Shown here in pieces: positions 14,466 through 22,029 of a stretch of DNA of 40,180 nt. Both the position numbers and the translations under genes were made by a program. The notes beneath the pieces were generated by a model, which was not told where the DNA came from, did no database searches, and saw nothing but the letters and a program-made list of their open reading frames with translations. The DNA lies in the NCBI GenBank assembly GCA_021817905.1, contig JAKAFM010000009.1, forward strand, positions 1 to 40,180. The letters run 5' to 3'. Source of the stretch: a bacterium (GTDB lineage: Bacteria > Patescibacteriota > Microgenomatia > UBA12405). Position 1 is the stretch's first letter, and the number at the start of each line of letters is the position of its first letter.

Positions 14466-14478
14466 ATTATAGTATAAA
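14466..14478. promoter_or_regulatory. Overlapping divergent -10 boxes
   Basis: ATTATAGTATAAA reads TATAAA (14473-14478) and TATAGT (14468-14473) on plus, and TATAAT (14471-14466) on minus. The region serves the GTPase gene at 14484 and the hydrolase gene at 14442. TATAAA is 5 nt before the GTPase ATG. Confidence 0.45.
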
Positions 14479-14483
14479 AACAT

Positions 14484-15584
14484 ATGAACAAAGAAGAAAT
14501 TATTAAAATGAAAATTGCTCGGGTAGAAAAAGAAATCCGAGATACTCCCTACGATAAGGCCTCAGAGCATCATCATGGAGTACTGAAAGCAAAGTTGGCA
14601 AAACTAAAAGATGAACTTGATGGACCGAGTAATAAAGGAGGTGGGGGTGGAGTTGGATATGCTATAAAACATTCGGGAGACGCCTCGGTAGTATTGGTCG
14701 GTTTGCCGAGCGTGGGAAAGTCAACCTTACTTAATGCGGTGACAAACGCTGAGTCAAAAGTGGGTAATTATGATTTTACGACACTTGGAGTAGTTCCGGG
14801 AATGATGGAGTATAAGGGAGTGCGGATGCAGCTGCTTGATCTGCCAGGGATTATCGAAGGAGCAGCGGGTAATAAGGGATTTGGACGGAAAGTATTGTCG
14901 GTTATTCGGGCGTCTGATTTGGTAGTGTTGATGACGGACATTTCGAGGATTGAATGGTTATCGAAGGTGGAAAAGGAATTATATAATGCCGGTATTCGGG
15001 CAAATTCGCGGCCTCCAAAAATTCGAGTTAAACGAATGTCTAAAGGAGGAGTTCAGATTATAGATCCTTTTAAGTCTTTGGACATAGGAATGATGGTTGA
15101 TGTAGCCAAAGAATTTGGAGTGGATAACGCGGTGATAGAATTGGGTGAAAAAATAGAAACCATTGATTTGTTTATTGATGGGTTGATTACATCGCGGGAA
15201 TATTTACCTTTAGTTGAAGTGGTAACCAAAATTGACCAGATCGATAGTCGAAAATTAGAAAGATTAAAGTCTAAAAGTAAGGCAATTTTTATGAGTGCAG
15301 AAAAAGAGATTGGTATTAACGAGTTTAAAGAAGCGGTTTGGAAAGGGTTGGGGATGATTAGGGTGTATTTAAAGCGTGAACGAATAGGTTTAGCGGATAA
15401 GGACGAACCGCTTATTATGCGGCGAGGACAGACTTTGGATGATGTGCTGCAAAAAATATCAAATGAAATGCGAGACGATATTGGCCGGGCTCATATTTGG
15501 GGATCACAAGCGCGATTTCCGGGTCAGGAAGTGTCATTTAAGTATCCGGTGTTTGATGAGATGGAAGTGTGGTTTGGAAGATAA
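14484..15584 (+). CDS. DRG/Rbg-type GTP-binding protein with C-terminal TGS domain
   Basis: The 366 residues follow the DRG layout known mainly from archaea and eukaryotes. An N-terminal helical hairpin (about 10-48, with VLKAKLAKLKDEL) and a Gly-rich turn come first. Then come G1 GLPSVGKST (73-81), effector YDFTTLGVVPG, G3 DLPGIIEGA (119-127), an inserted domain, G4 TKID, and a TGS domain with AHIWGSQARFPGQ and a FDEMEVW end. DRGs associate with translating ribosomes. The bacterial relative Obg has a different N-terminal domain, which is absent here. It stands alone behind its own, probably leaderless, promoter. Confidence 0.85.
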   Translation: MNKEEIIKMKIARVEKEIRDTPYDKASEHHHGVLKAKLAKLKDELDGPSNKGGGGGVGYAIKHSGDASVVLVGLPSVGKSTLLNAVTNAESKVGNYDFTTLGVVPGMMEYKGVRMQLLDLPGIIEGAAGNKGFGRKVLSVIRASDLVVLMTDISRIEWLSKVEKELYNAGIRANSRPPKIRVKRMSKGGVQIIDPFKSLDIGMMVDVAKEFGVDNAVIELGEKIETIDLFIDGLITSREYLPLVEVVTKIDQIDSRKLERLKSKSKAIFMSAEKEIGINEFKEAVWKGLGMIRVYLKRERIGLADKDEPLIMRRGQTLDDVLQKISNEMRDDIGRAHIWGSQARFPGQEVSFKYPVFDEMEVWFGR

Positions 15585-15600
15585 ATAATTTATTTCTAAT

Positions 15601-15828
15601 CTACAGTTCGTCTACAGACTGGATAGTAAATCTGCCGGTTGTCGTTTTGTTCCAGATTCTTAAACCGGCTAGTGGTGCGGTTGTTAGCCGTTCAGTAATG
15701 ACATTGTCTGCTGCGAGCTGTTCGTCTACAATAATATCGCTTGCTGATTGAATAAGTATTTTCCCATCAGTTTCATTAGTTGTAACGCTAAACTTTCTAT
15801 TTTTTGCTTTAATTTCGATGGTTGCCAT
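15601..15828 (-). CDS. Small beta-rich hypothetical protein
   Basis: The 75 residues (MATIEIKAKNRKF...) alternate charged and hydrophobic positions as in beta strands and contain no membrane segment or Cys. It lies 31 nt downstream of mtaB on the same strand, so it could be the last gene of the tgt-mtaB group. I do not recognise it. A plus-strand frame overlaps it but lacks support. Confidence 0.5.
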   Translation of the reverse strand: MATIEIKAKNRKFSVTTNETDGKILIQSASDIIVDEQLAADNVITERLTTAPLAGLRIWNKTTTGRFTIQSVDEL

Positions 15829-15859
15829 ACTTTTGCTTTTTTGACTTGTAACTGCCTGA

Positions 15860-16942
15860 TTATAGCTCTATTTTCTTAATTTGCTCAAGACGGGCGGCTA
15901 AAACTGCTGGAGTTAATAATTTGTCTGGTTTATAAAGGGCTTTGGCGGCCGATTGAGGGCGGGCTGAATATTTAAAGCGATGAATTTTGGTAAAACCAAC
16001 CCGTTGACAGATTTTGAGTGTATCTTGAAAATCAGATTCAGTTTCACCAGGAAAGCCAACGATAATGTCAGTGCCGTAGTGGAGATTAACAGGAATTTCT
16101 TTTAGTTTGCCATACATTTCAAGAATTTTTGGCTGATCGTAGGGACGGTTCATTTTTTTAAGAATTTTTGTAGAGCCTGATTGAAGTGGAATGTGTAAAA
16201 ATAGCGATAGTCGATGGGAATATTTGGAGAGTAAATTAATAAATTTATTATCTACACAATTGACGGGAATCGAGCCGTAACTAATAAGTTTAATATTAGT
16301 TTTAGTGAGGAGTATTTCGACGAGATTGGAAAATCCTGGTTCATATTGTTCCAGATTAACGCCGGTAATAATGATTTCTTCATACCCATTTTTTATGGCT
16401 TGGGTGGCGGTAGCAAGGGCATCATCTAAGGAAAGTGACCATAAATATGGCCGACGGTATGGGACAATACAATACGTACACATTTGACTGCAGCCTGATT
16501 GAACTTTGAGTAAGAAACGCTTAGTATGGCTAAACTTATCTTCGATTTGGGGAGTATAGGCACAGCGGAGATCTTTGAGTAGCTCTTCTTTGGATTTATT
16601 GTTAATGGTAATAATATTTTCTAATCCATCAACTTTTTGTAAGGTGGCACAGCCGGTGGCAATAATTTTGGCACCAGGATATTGTCGGTGAAGGGTGCGA
16701 ATGCGGCTTAGTGACTCAATATCAGCTTTTTTGGTGACACTACAAGTATTGATAAGAATAACATCGGGAGTAACTTCCCCTTTCAATCCTTGAGAAAGTG
16801 GTGAAAAACCTTGTTCAAGAAAAACTTGTGAAAGTTGATTGAGTTCGGCGGCATTAACTCGGCAACCAAAATTAATGCTCATAAATTTCTTATCAGGAGT
16901 GGTGACTTGGTCTATTACCTGTTCAAGAATGTTAGTTTTCAT
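15860..16942 (-). CDS. mtaB: tRNA t6A37 methylthiotransferase (MtaB-like)
   Basis: This radical-SAM methylthiotransferase is predicted to convert t6A37 to ms2t6A in tRNA. The N-terminal domain has the three cluster Cys (Cys27 in GCRVNAAE, Cys67 in NTCSVT, Cys98 in ATGCAT). The radical-SAM loop is GCSQMCTYC (Cys151, 155, 158). At 360 residues it ends just after the radical-SAM domain, so the C-terminal TRAM RNA-binding domain of most relatives (about 430 residues) is missing. The GCRVN spelling favours MtaB over MiaB or RimO. Its start overlaps the tgt end by 11 nt. Confidence 0.8.
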   Translation of the reverse strand: MKTNILEQVIDQVTTPDKKFMSINFGCRVNAAELNQLSQVFLEQGFSPLSQGLKGEVTPDVILINTCSVTKKADIESLSRIRTLHRQYPGAKIIATGCATLQKVDGLENIITINNKSKEELLKDLRCAYTPQIEDKFSHTKRFLLKVQSGCSQMCTYCIVPYRRPYLWSLSLDDALATATQAIKNGYEEIIITGVNLEQYEPGFSNLVEILLTKTNIKLISYGSIPVNCVDNKFINLLSKYSHRLSLFLHIPLQSGSTKILKKMNRPYDQPKILEMYGKLKEIPVNLHYGTDIIVGFPGETESDFQDTLKICQRVGFTKIHRFKYSARPQSAAKALYKPDKLLTPAVLAARLEQIKKIEL

Positions 16943-18038
16943 GGTGGTAGTGGGCTTGTAATTTCTCCATAAGTAAGGAATAAAAACGGAGATTATGAAT
17001 GGTGGCGAGTCGACCCGCGGTCATATCCCCTATTCTGAATAAATGGGCCAAATATGAACGCGAATATTTTTTACATAATAGGCAGTCACAAGCGGTTGAA
17101 ACCGGTTGTTGGTCACGGTAATATTTTTCTTTATCGGGAACGTAATAGCTGTAAAAGTTATCGGCAAAGACGTCGATTTCGTCGATTGATTTGGCATTAA
17201 AAGTATAAAGGCGTTTGTGACGGGCATCTCGGGTGGGTAGAACGCAATCAAAAATGGTCCAGCCAAGTTGGTAGCATTTAACAATTTCATCTGGTTTGCC
17301 GACTCCTAGGCCATAAAGAAGGTAATCTTTGGGACAGTTATTGGCAATAACTTTGGGGATGTCAAAGTTGAAACTACCTTCTTTTCCGCTCATTGGCCAA
17401 CCACCATACCCAAGTCCGTCAAAACCAATTTCAACTAATCTTTGAGTACATTCTTGTCTTAGGTCCAGATATGGACCACCTTGGACAACCCCTAAGAGAT
17501 ATGGTTTTTTATCCCCTTCCAGATGTTTTTCGAGACATAATTTTTCAAATTCAGCTTTACAAACTTTGGCCCAAAGAATTGTTCTTTCGACTGTTTCCCG
17601 GGCCTGATTCTTGTCGGCATCAAGGTCAGTAAAATCGTCGAGAACAACAACCATATCACTTTTGATGGTTAATTGAAGCTTGATTGACATAACAGGCGTA
17701 AAAACAATTTTTCCTTTTCCAGCTTCTTTAAAGGTGACACCTTTGTCGGTAATGGCGTTTTTTCCGCCGCCATTCTTGGCAATTGACATGACCTGAAAAC
17801 CGCCAGAATCTGAGATAACCCCACCATCCCAATTCATAAAAGGGCGTATACCTCCATGACTTTTGATGACGTCAGCGCCGGGTGTAGTATAGAGGTGGTA
17901 GGTATTGACCAAAATGCCGGGGGTCTTGGTATTTTTGATATCGTCTGAATCTAATGTTTTAAGGACGGCTCGGGTAGCATCGGGAAAAAAAACCGGAAGT
18001 GGAATGGAGTTACCGGTGACAGTTTTGAAAAATTTCAT
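16932..18038 (-). CDS. tgt: Queuine tRNA-ribosyltransferase
   Basis: Tgt swaps the guanine at position 34 of GUN-anticodon tRNAs for a 7-deazaguanine base. The 368 residues are near the usual 370-380. Visible are the SDSGGFQVMS active-site loop, VQGGPY, GGWPMSGKEG, GLGVGKPDEI, the FDCVLPTRDARHKRLYTFN catalytic segment, and the zinc site CDCLLCKKY plus a later His. It overlaps the upstream small gene by 4 nt and mtaB by 11 nt, forming a tRNA-modification operon. No preQ1 or queuosine synthesis genes are in the window. Confidence 0.95.
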   Translation of the reverse strand: MKFFKTVTGNSIPLPVFFPDATRAVLKTLDSDDIKNTKTPGILVNTYHLYTTPGADVIKSHGGIRPFMNWDGGVISDSGGFQVMSIAKNGGGKNAITDKGVTFKEAGKGKIVFTPVMSIKLQLTIKSDMVVVLDDFTDLDADKNQARETVERTILWAKVCKAEFEKLCLEKHLEGDKKPYLLGVVQGGPYLDLRQECTQRLVEIGFDGLGYGGWPMSGKEGSFNFDIPKVIANNCPKDYLLYGLGVGKPDEIVKCYQLGWTIFDCVLPTRDARHKRLYTFNAKSIDEIDVFADNFYSYYVPDKEKYYRDQQPVSTACDCLLCKKYSRSYLAHLFRIGDMTAGRLATIHNLRFYSLLMEKLQAHYHHEN

Positions 18039-18310
18039 CGTGGAAAAGTTATATAAAAACGAGTGATACCATTAGTTATTGTTATTTCAGGAATTTTTCC
18101 ATCACTATCGAGTTGAATGGTACCAATTCTTGTTGGGTAATCCGATGGAGTAAGCATGTTTTTTTTATCAGGTTTATAGACTCTCGTCTGAAGAATTTTC
18201 TTACCTTTAGGATCCTCGACGGTTTTGAATGGACGATGAAATGTTAGTTTTGCTATGTCAAGAGTTTTTTCAACCTCGGCAATAATTACTTCTTGTGCTA
18301 GTATTGGCAT
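18035..18310 (-). CDS. Hypothetical protein heading the tgt operon
   Basis: The 91-residue protein starts MPILAQEVIIAEVEKTLDIAKL and is otherwise beta-rich with many Lys, Pro and Thr; no membrane segment or metal motif is seen. The ATGA overlap with tgt makes it real and co-translated. The role is unknown; a link to tRNA modification is only suggested by context. Confidence 0.65.
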   Translation of the reverse strand: MPILAQEVIIAEVEKTLDIAKLTFHRPFKTVEDPKGKKILQTRVYKPDKKNMLTPSDYPTRIGTIQLDSDGKIPEITITNGITRFYITFPR

Positions 18311-18355
18311 ATTTGTTTAAATAATATCGTATTATATCAGCCAATTGTTTTGCGT

Positions 18356-18361
18356 TATAAT
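18356..18361 (+). promoter_or_regulatory. -10 box ahead of the Leu-Pro-Gly tRNA group
   Basis: A perfect TATAAT lies 77 nt upstream of tRNA-Leu (TAA). The leader between them contains a CAACA/TGTTG hairpin. No clear -35 is visible. Confidence 0.5.
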
Positions 18362-18438
18362 ACAACAGCTTGCCGCTCTAGGTTCAACCCAACATGAGCT
18401 TGTGTTGCGTGAGGCTTGAAATCTGGTTCTTTTACATT

Positions 18439-18526
18439 GCCGCTGTGGTGAAATTGGTATACACGCAAGACTTAAAATCTTGTGGTCTCAAAAACCGTGT
18501 GGGTTCGATTCCCGCCAGCGGCACCA
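18439..18526 (+). tRNA. tRNA-Leu (TAA)
   Basis: Acceptor GCCGCTG/CAGCGGC, anticodon loop CTTAAAA (TAA) and a long variable arm define it. CCA is encoded at 18524-18526. Confidence 0.95.
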
Positions 18527-18558
18527 TCAAAGCCACGTGTTTGGTAGAATTAAGTCTT

Positions 18559-18632
18559 CGGGGATTGGCGCAATTGGCTAGCGCGCACGGTTTGGGACCG
18601 TGAGGTTGCTGGTTCGAATCCAGTATCCCCGA
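18559..18632 (+). tRNA. tRNA-Pro (TGG)
   Basis: Acceptor CGGGGAT/ATCCCCG and anticodon stem CACGG/CCGTG with loop TTTGGGA (TGG). CCA is not encoded. Extended -10 TGG-TAGAAT (hexamer 18545-18550) ends 8 nt upstream. Confidence 0.95.
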
Positions 18633-18661
18633 CTTTGGTAGAATTAGTTACTTTAAAAATT

Positions 18662-18732
18662 GCGGGCGTAGTTTACCGGTAAAATGACTCCCTTCCAAGG
18701 AGTAGTAGTCGGTTCAATTCCGATCGCCCGCT
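18662..18732 (+). tRNA. tRNA-Gly (TCC)
   Basis: Acceptor GCGGGCG/CGCCCGC and anticodon stem ACTCC/GGAGT with loop CTTCCAA (TCC). CCA is not encoded. Extended -10 TGG-TAGAAT (hexamer 18639-18644) ends 17 nt upstream. Confidence 0.94.
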
Positions 18733-18736
18733 CAAA

Positions 18737-19219
18737 TTAAGGAGTTAATGGAGTTGCACTGGGGCTGGCGGTTGGTGAAGCAAATAAATATTTAACAGGT
18801 GTGGGAGTGGTGATAATTTTAAGGGGAACGGCGACTTTAGGTTTAAGTTGAGGAATGGTGTATTTTAACGAAAATATTCCGAGAATAAGAAGGATCAGAA
18901 AAATCATGAGGATAATCAGGTTTCGTAGACTATTGTCTGGCTTTGAAAGGATTTGGGTTGAAGAGACACTATTTTGTGGTGCTGGTGCTGGTGCTGGTGC
19001 TGGTGCTGGTGCTGGTGCTGGTGCTGGTGCTGGTGCTGGTGCTGGTGCTGGTGCTGGTGCTGGTGCTGGTGCTGGTGAAAAGCCGGTTTTGCTGATGGCC
19101 AAGTTAAGCTCATCGGTTGAAAACCCAAGTTCGGAGGATAAAAGCGTCAAGTCGGAGAGAGTGATTGTCGGTTTTGATTTAATTAGGTCAATAATTTTTT
19201 GAACATTATTGTTGTTCAT
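18737..19219 (-). CDS. Membrane protein with a long Ala-Pro repeat linker
   Basis: The 160-residue protein has a helical N-terminal domain (1-45, KIIDLIKSKPTITLSDLTLLSSELG, helix-turn-helix-like), then 33 alternating Pro and Ala residues (17 Pro, 16 Ala). One membrane helix follows (LRNLIILMIFLILLILGIF) and then a Pro/Thr/Ser-rich tail. The Ala-Pro stretch is a stiff rod and would need EF-P for translation. It is encoded by a perfect 6-nt tandem repeat, so its length can change without shifting the frame. No family is recognised. Confidence 0.7.
   Translation of the reverse strand: MNNNNVQKIIDLIKSKPTITLSDLTLLSSELGFSTDELNLAISKTGFSPAPAPAPAPAPAPAPAPAPAPAPAPAPAPAPAPQNSVSSTQILSKPDNSLRNLIILMIFLILLILGIFSLKYTIPQLKPKVAVPLKIITTPTPVKYLFASPTASPSATPLTP
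18978..19076. repeat. Perfect GGTGCT hexanucleotide tandem repeat
   Basis: Sixteen and a half exact copies of GGTGCT on the plus strand (99 nt) encode the Ala-Pro rod on the minus strand. No unit carries a substitution, which points to recent slippage or gene conversion. Confidence 0.95.
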
Positions 19220-19277
19220 ACTCTAACAATACAGAGAGAACTATATTTTTTCAATAATGAGGTAAAATACAGGTAAA

Positions 19278-19359
19278 GCCGCGGTGGTGAAATTGGTATA
19301 CACGTACGTCTCAGAAGCGTATGCCGAAAGGTGTGGAGGTTCGAGTCCTCTCCGCGGCA
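19278..19359 (+). tRNA. tRNA-Leu (CAG)
   Basis: Acceptor GCCGCGG/CCGCGGC, anticodon loop CTCAGAA (CAG) and a long variable arm. CCA is not encoded. TAAAAT at 19263-19268 is the likely -10. The body is nearly the same as the TAG and GAG leucine tRNAs in this window. Confidence 0.94.
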
Positions 19360-19455
19360 CGAATTTGATAAATTAAGATAGCTGAAAAGAAGCTGTTAAT
19401 TTTCAAATTCTTTATGTTAGTATTAGTTGAGAATTAGTTATTATTTTTCTCTTTT

Positions 19456-19779
19456 ATGGCAGACAAAAAAACGCAAACTCAGAATAGTAATAATGCAATG
19501 GCTTTGTTATCGTATCTTGGTATTTTATTTATTATCCCGATGTTAACGTCGAAGGATGATCCTTTTGTTAAATTTCATATTAAGCAGGGATTAGTCCTAT
19601 TTATTTTTGAATTAGTATTGATGTTCGTTAATGTTATCCCTATCTTGGGACAATTAGTGTGGCTAGTGGGAATGATTACATCACTAGTTTTGGCAATTAC
19701 TGGTATCATGAACGCCTTGGCGGGAACTCAAAAAGAGCTTCCTCTGATTGGAAAATATGCTGCCAAGTTTAATTTCTAA
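19456..19779 (+). CDS. Tic20/DUF4870-like small membrane protein
   Basis: The 107 residues have a polar start (MADKKTQTQNSNN) and three to four hydrophobic helices (about 15-32, 43-62, 63-88). The FVKFHIKQGLVLFIFE segment is typical of DUF4870/Tic20-like proteins, whose function in bacteria is not known. It stands alone between tRNA genes. The upstream 77 nt are AT-rich without a clear hairpin. Confidence 0.65.
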   Translation: MADKKTQTQNSNNAMALLSYLGILFIIPMLTSKDDPFVKFHIKQGLVLFIFELVLMFVNVIPILGQLVWLVGMITSLVLAITGIMNALAGTQKELPLIGKYAAKFNF

Positions 19780-19810
19780 CTGGAACTAGAGTAACCACTG
19801 GTTTTGTTGC

Positions 19811-19816
19811 TATAAT
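19811..19816 (+). promoter_or_regulatory. Extended -10 box of tRNA-Phe
   Basis: TGC-TATAAT ends 11 nt before the tRNA; the start would be at about 19823. No TTGACA-like -35 is present, in keeping with an extended -10 promoter. Confidence 0.55.
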
Positions 19817-19827
19817 ACGATCGTTTA

Positions 19828-19900
19828 GCCGAAGTAGCCAAGATGGTCACGGCACTGGTCTGAAAAACCTGGGATGTTGGTTCGAGTCCAACCTTCGGCA
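19828..19900 (+). tRNA. tRNA-Phe (GAA)
   Basis: Acceptor GCCGAAG/CTTCGGC and loop CTGAAAA with anticodon GAA. The anticodon stem CTGGT/ACCTG contains one T-T mismatch. CCA is not encoded. This is the cognate tRNA whose charging level the pheST leader would sense. Confidence 0.92.
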
Positions 19901-19914
19901 CTTGTATTGTTATA

Positions 19915-20394
19915 TTGTTGTGGTATTTTTTAGTGCATAAAATATCTTTGTTACATGGTATTGTTTGTGGAGTTTCAATTTTGTTGATTGGTTTACAGAT
20001 TGCTTTAAGACCACGGGCCCCCCTCTTTTTCCAATCAAAGATCGCAGTAATAGAAGAGCAGCGGCGGATGAATGATTATCCGACCTATTTGTATCGTCTG
20101 GCGCATATTATTGAAGAGCGACCGGAAAGTAGAATACTTAGGCAAATTAAACACAATTTTTTTCTTCTTTTTGATTTGAGTCATTCGATTGATTACGCAT
20201 TAATTTTTACGTTGATTGGATTTTTTGAGCTAATAAAAACAAGAAGCTTTGGTGTTATGGGGATTAGTCTATTGTTACCTGTTATTGTTTTAACTATTTT
20301 AGGAACCGATCAGCCAAGAGGAAATTTCTGTCTTTATCCATTTATAGCTTTGTCTACCTATTATGGGGTGGTGGCAGTGGTTAAGAAAAAATAG
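19915..20394 (+). CDS. Hypothetical multi-pass membrane protein
   Basis: The frame opens with TTG at 19915 (159 residues); TTG 19918 or a GTG near 19933 are possible starts. It has an N-terminal helix (about 10-30), a soluble stretch (32-85) and two C-terminal helices (95-115, 120-155). It overlaps the downstream glycosyltransferase gene by 32 nt, so the two are coupled and may form a membrane complex. It begins 15 nt after tRNA-Phe. The family is not recognised. Confidence 0.5.
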   Translation: MLWYFLVHKISLLHGIVCGVSILLIGLQIALRPRAPLFFQSKIAVIEEQRRMNDYPTYLYRLAHIIEERPESRILRQIKHNFFLLFDLSHSIDYALIFTLIGFFELIKTRSFGVMGISLLLPVIVLTILGTDQPRGNFCLYPFIALSTYYGVVAVVKKK

Positions 20395-21892
20395 CTTGCT
20401 CTTACTAATATTGTTAGTAGGTTTGATACTTTATGGGTATAGATTGGGGTTGGTGCCGGCTGGAGTGTATAGTGATGAAGCGGTGGTTGGATATAATGCT
20501 TACTCGATTTTAATGACGGGTAGGGATGAATATGGAAAATTGTTTCCGGTTTATTTTAAATTTTTCGGGACTTTTACTCCGGGATTATTTGTATATGTTC
20601 AAGCGTTGGTAATAAGATTGTTGGGTTTATCGGTATTTTCAATACGAATTATTTCGATTGTTTCGATGGTAGTTATAGCAGGATTATTGGCGTGGTTTGT
20701 TTATGGCACCAAGTTGGTGAAATTATCATTGGTACGTGAGTTGGCAGCTTTATTACTTTTGATATCCCCATGGGCGTTTCTTCAAGGGAGAGTAGGTTAT
20801 GAGACCACGTTTGCTTTAATGCTTTTAGTGTTGGGGATTGTGTTATATCGCAAGCCACTATGGTCCTTTTTATTTCTTTCGTTGTCGACTTATGCCGGAT
20901 TTACGGAAAGGTATTTGGCAGCGATGATAGGTGTTTTAATTATTGGGATTTTTTATCGAGAGAAAAATAAGTGGAAAGCATTGTTGATGCCAACCGGTGT
21001 TGCATTGTTTGTCCAAATACCAAATTTTATTTTGATGTTTACTCCTGCTTTTTGGGTAAAAGATAGTAGTTATACTGTGAATTTTTTTGGTCAATACCTG
21101 TCGTATTTTTCCCCAGCGAATTTGTTTTATCGCTCTGATTATCAATTACAACGTTCGATTCCAGAGTTGGCGGTTTTTTATGGATGGATGTTTGTTCCTT
21201 GGATTGTAGGGTTATATTGCTTATGGCAGAGACGACGTTTGCCAATTTACCAATTTATTATTGGTTTATTGCTCCTGTCCCCTTTACCAGCGGCATTGGG
21301 AAATGTTAATTATTCAACTCAACGAGCGTTGCCTTTATTGTTTCCGTCAATGGTGATCATTATAGTTGGGATCGAAAAAATAATAACGGTGGTAAAAAGG
21401 TTCTATTTGTTGCCGTTAGGGGTGATTGTACTTATCTATTCACTGATTATGCTCTACCGGTCTTATTTTATTATTTTACCGGCACAACGAGCACGAGCGT
21501 GGGATTATGGATATGAGTCATTGGCCTTATTTATTAAGCAACATCCTCAGACTAAGTTTGTGATTGATAATGGCCGAAGCGTTCCTTATATTGAGCTGCT
21601 ATTTTTTTTAAAGTATCCACCAAAGCGTTATCAGGCAGATAATCCACCTGTGCACCAGTATTATTCTAATTTGAGTTTTTCGGGAAATAGTATGATTGGA
21701 AATGCAGTGGTACGATCAATTATTTGGAGGGAGGATTTATGTAAAAATGTGGTATTGGTAGGCGATCCATTGGCAATTTCCGATGGTCAGGTACAAGAAC
21801 ATCATTTAGCAAAAGTATGGGATGTTAGGGATCCTGAAGGAACGGTTTTGTTGCGGGCGTTTCAGACAACGCAATGGCAAAGGTGCCAATAG
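20363..21892 (+). CDS. GT39/ArnT-like membrane glycosyltransferase
   Basis: The 509-residue protein has a short N-terminus, a first membrane helix and then a loop with PAGVYSDEAVVGYNAYSI; the acidic DE pair after helix 1 is the hallmark of the GT-C fold (PMT/ArnT group), which uses polyprenyl-phosphate sugars outside the membrane. About ten further hydrophobic segments follow, then a soluble C-terminal domain (from about 370). It probably adds sugars to surface protein or lipid. The acceptor is unknown. Its start lies within the previous gene. Confidence 0.75.
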   Translation: MGWWQWLRKNSLLLLILLVGLILYGYRLGLVPAGVYSDEAVVGYNAYSILMTGRDEYGKLFPVYFKFFGTFTPGLFVYVQALVIRLLGLSVFSIRIISIVSMVVIAGLLAWFVYGTKLVKLSLVRELAALLLLISPWAFLQGRVGYETTFALMLLVLGIVLYRKPLWSFLFLSLSTYAGFTERYLAAMIGVLIIGIFYREKNKWKALLMPTGVALFVQIPNFILMFTPAFWVKDSSYTVNFFGQYLSYFSPANLFYRSDYQLQRSIPELAVFYGWMFVPWIVGLYCLWQRRRLPIYQFIIGLLLLSPLPAALGNVNYSTQRALPLLFPSMVIIIVGIEKIITVVKRFYLLPLGVIVLIYSLIMLYRSYFIILPAQRARAWDYGYESLALFIKQHPQTKFVIDNGRSVPYIELLFFLKYPPKRYQADNPPVHQYYSNLSFSGNSMIGNAVVRSIIWREDLCKNVVLVGDPLAISDGQVQEHHLAKVWDVRDPEGTVLLRAFQTTQWQRCQ

Positions 21893-21950
21893 TAAGGTAC
21901 TACTAAGAAATTGGAAATTGGGTGGGTTGTTGGTACAATAACAGTGTTTC

Positions 21951-22027
21951 GCGAGAGTAGTTCAGTTGGCTAGAACGTCTCCTTGCCAAGGAGAAGGTCG
22001 AGGGTTCGAGTCCCTTCTCTCGCTCCA
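21951..22027 (+). tRNA. tRNA-Gly (GCC)
   Basis: Acceptor GCGAGAG/CTCTCGC and anticodon stem TCTCC/GGAGA with loop TTGCCAA (GCC). CCA is encoded (22025-22027). Extended -10 TGG-TACAAT (hexamer 21934-21939) ends 11 nt upstream. Confidence 0.95.
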
Positions 22028-22029
22028 GA

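Noticed and set aside
15569-15751. Plus-strand 60-residue frame overlapping the end of the DRG gene
   Set aside because: It overlaps both neighbours and has no start signal; the minus-strand 75-residue frame is more protein-like.
18394-18603. Open frame across tRNA-Leu and tRNA-Pro
   Set aside because: It runs through two good tRNAs and has no protein-like features.
18978-19076. Tandem array as a CRISPR
   Set aside because: Units of 6 nt without spacers; no cas genes.
18855-19202. Plus-strand Ala-Gly repeat protein and a His-Gln repeat frame over the hexanucleotide array
   Set aside because: They are shadow frames of the repeat; only the minus-strand Ala-Pro frame has a membrane helix and sensible flanks.
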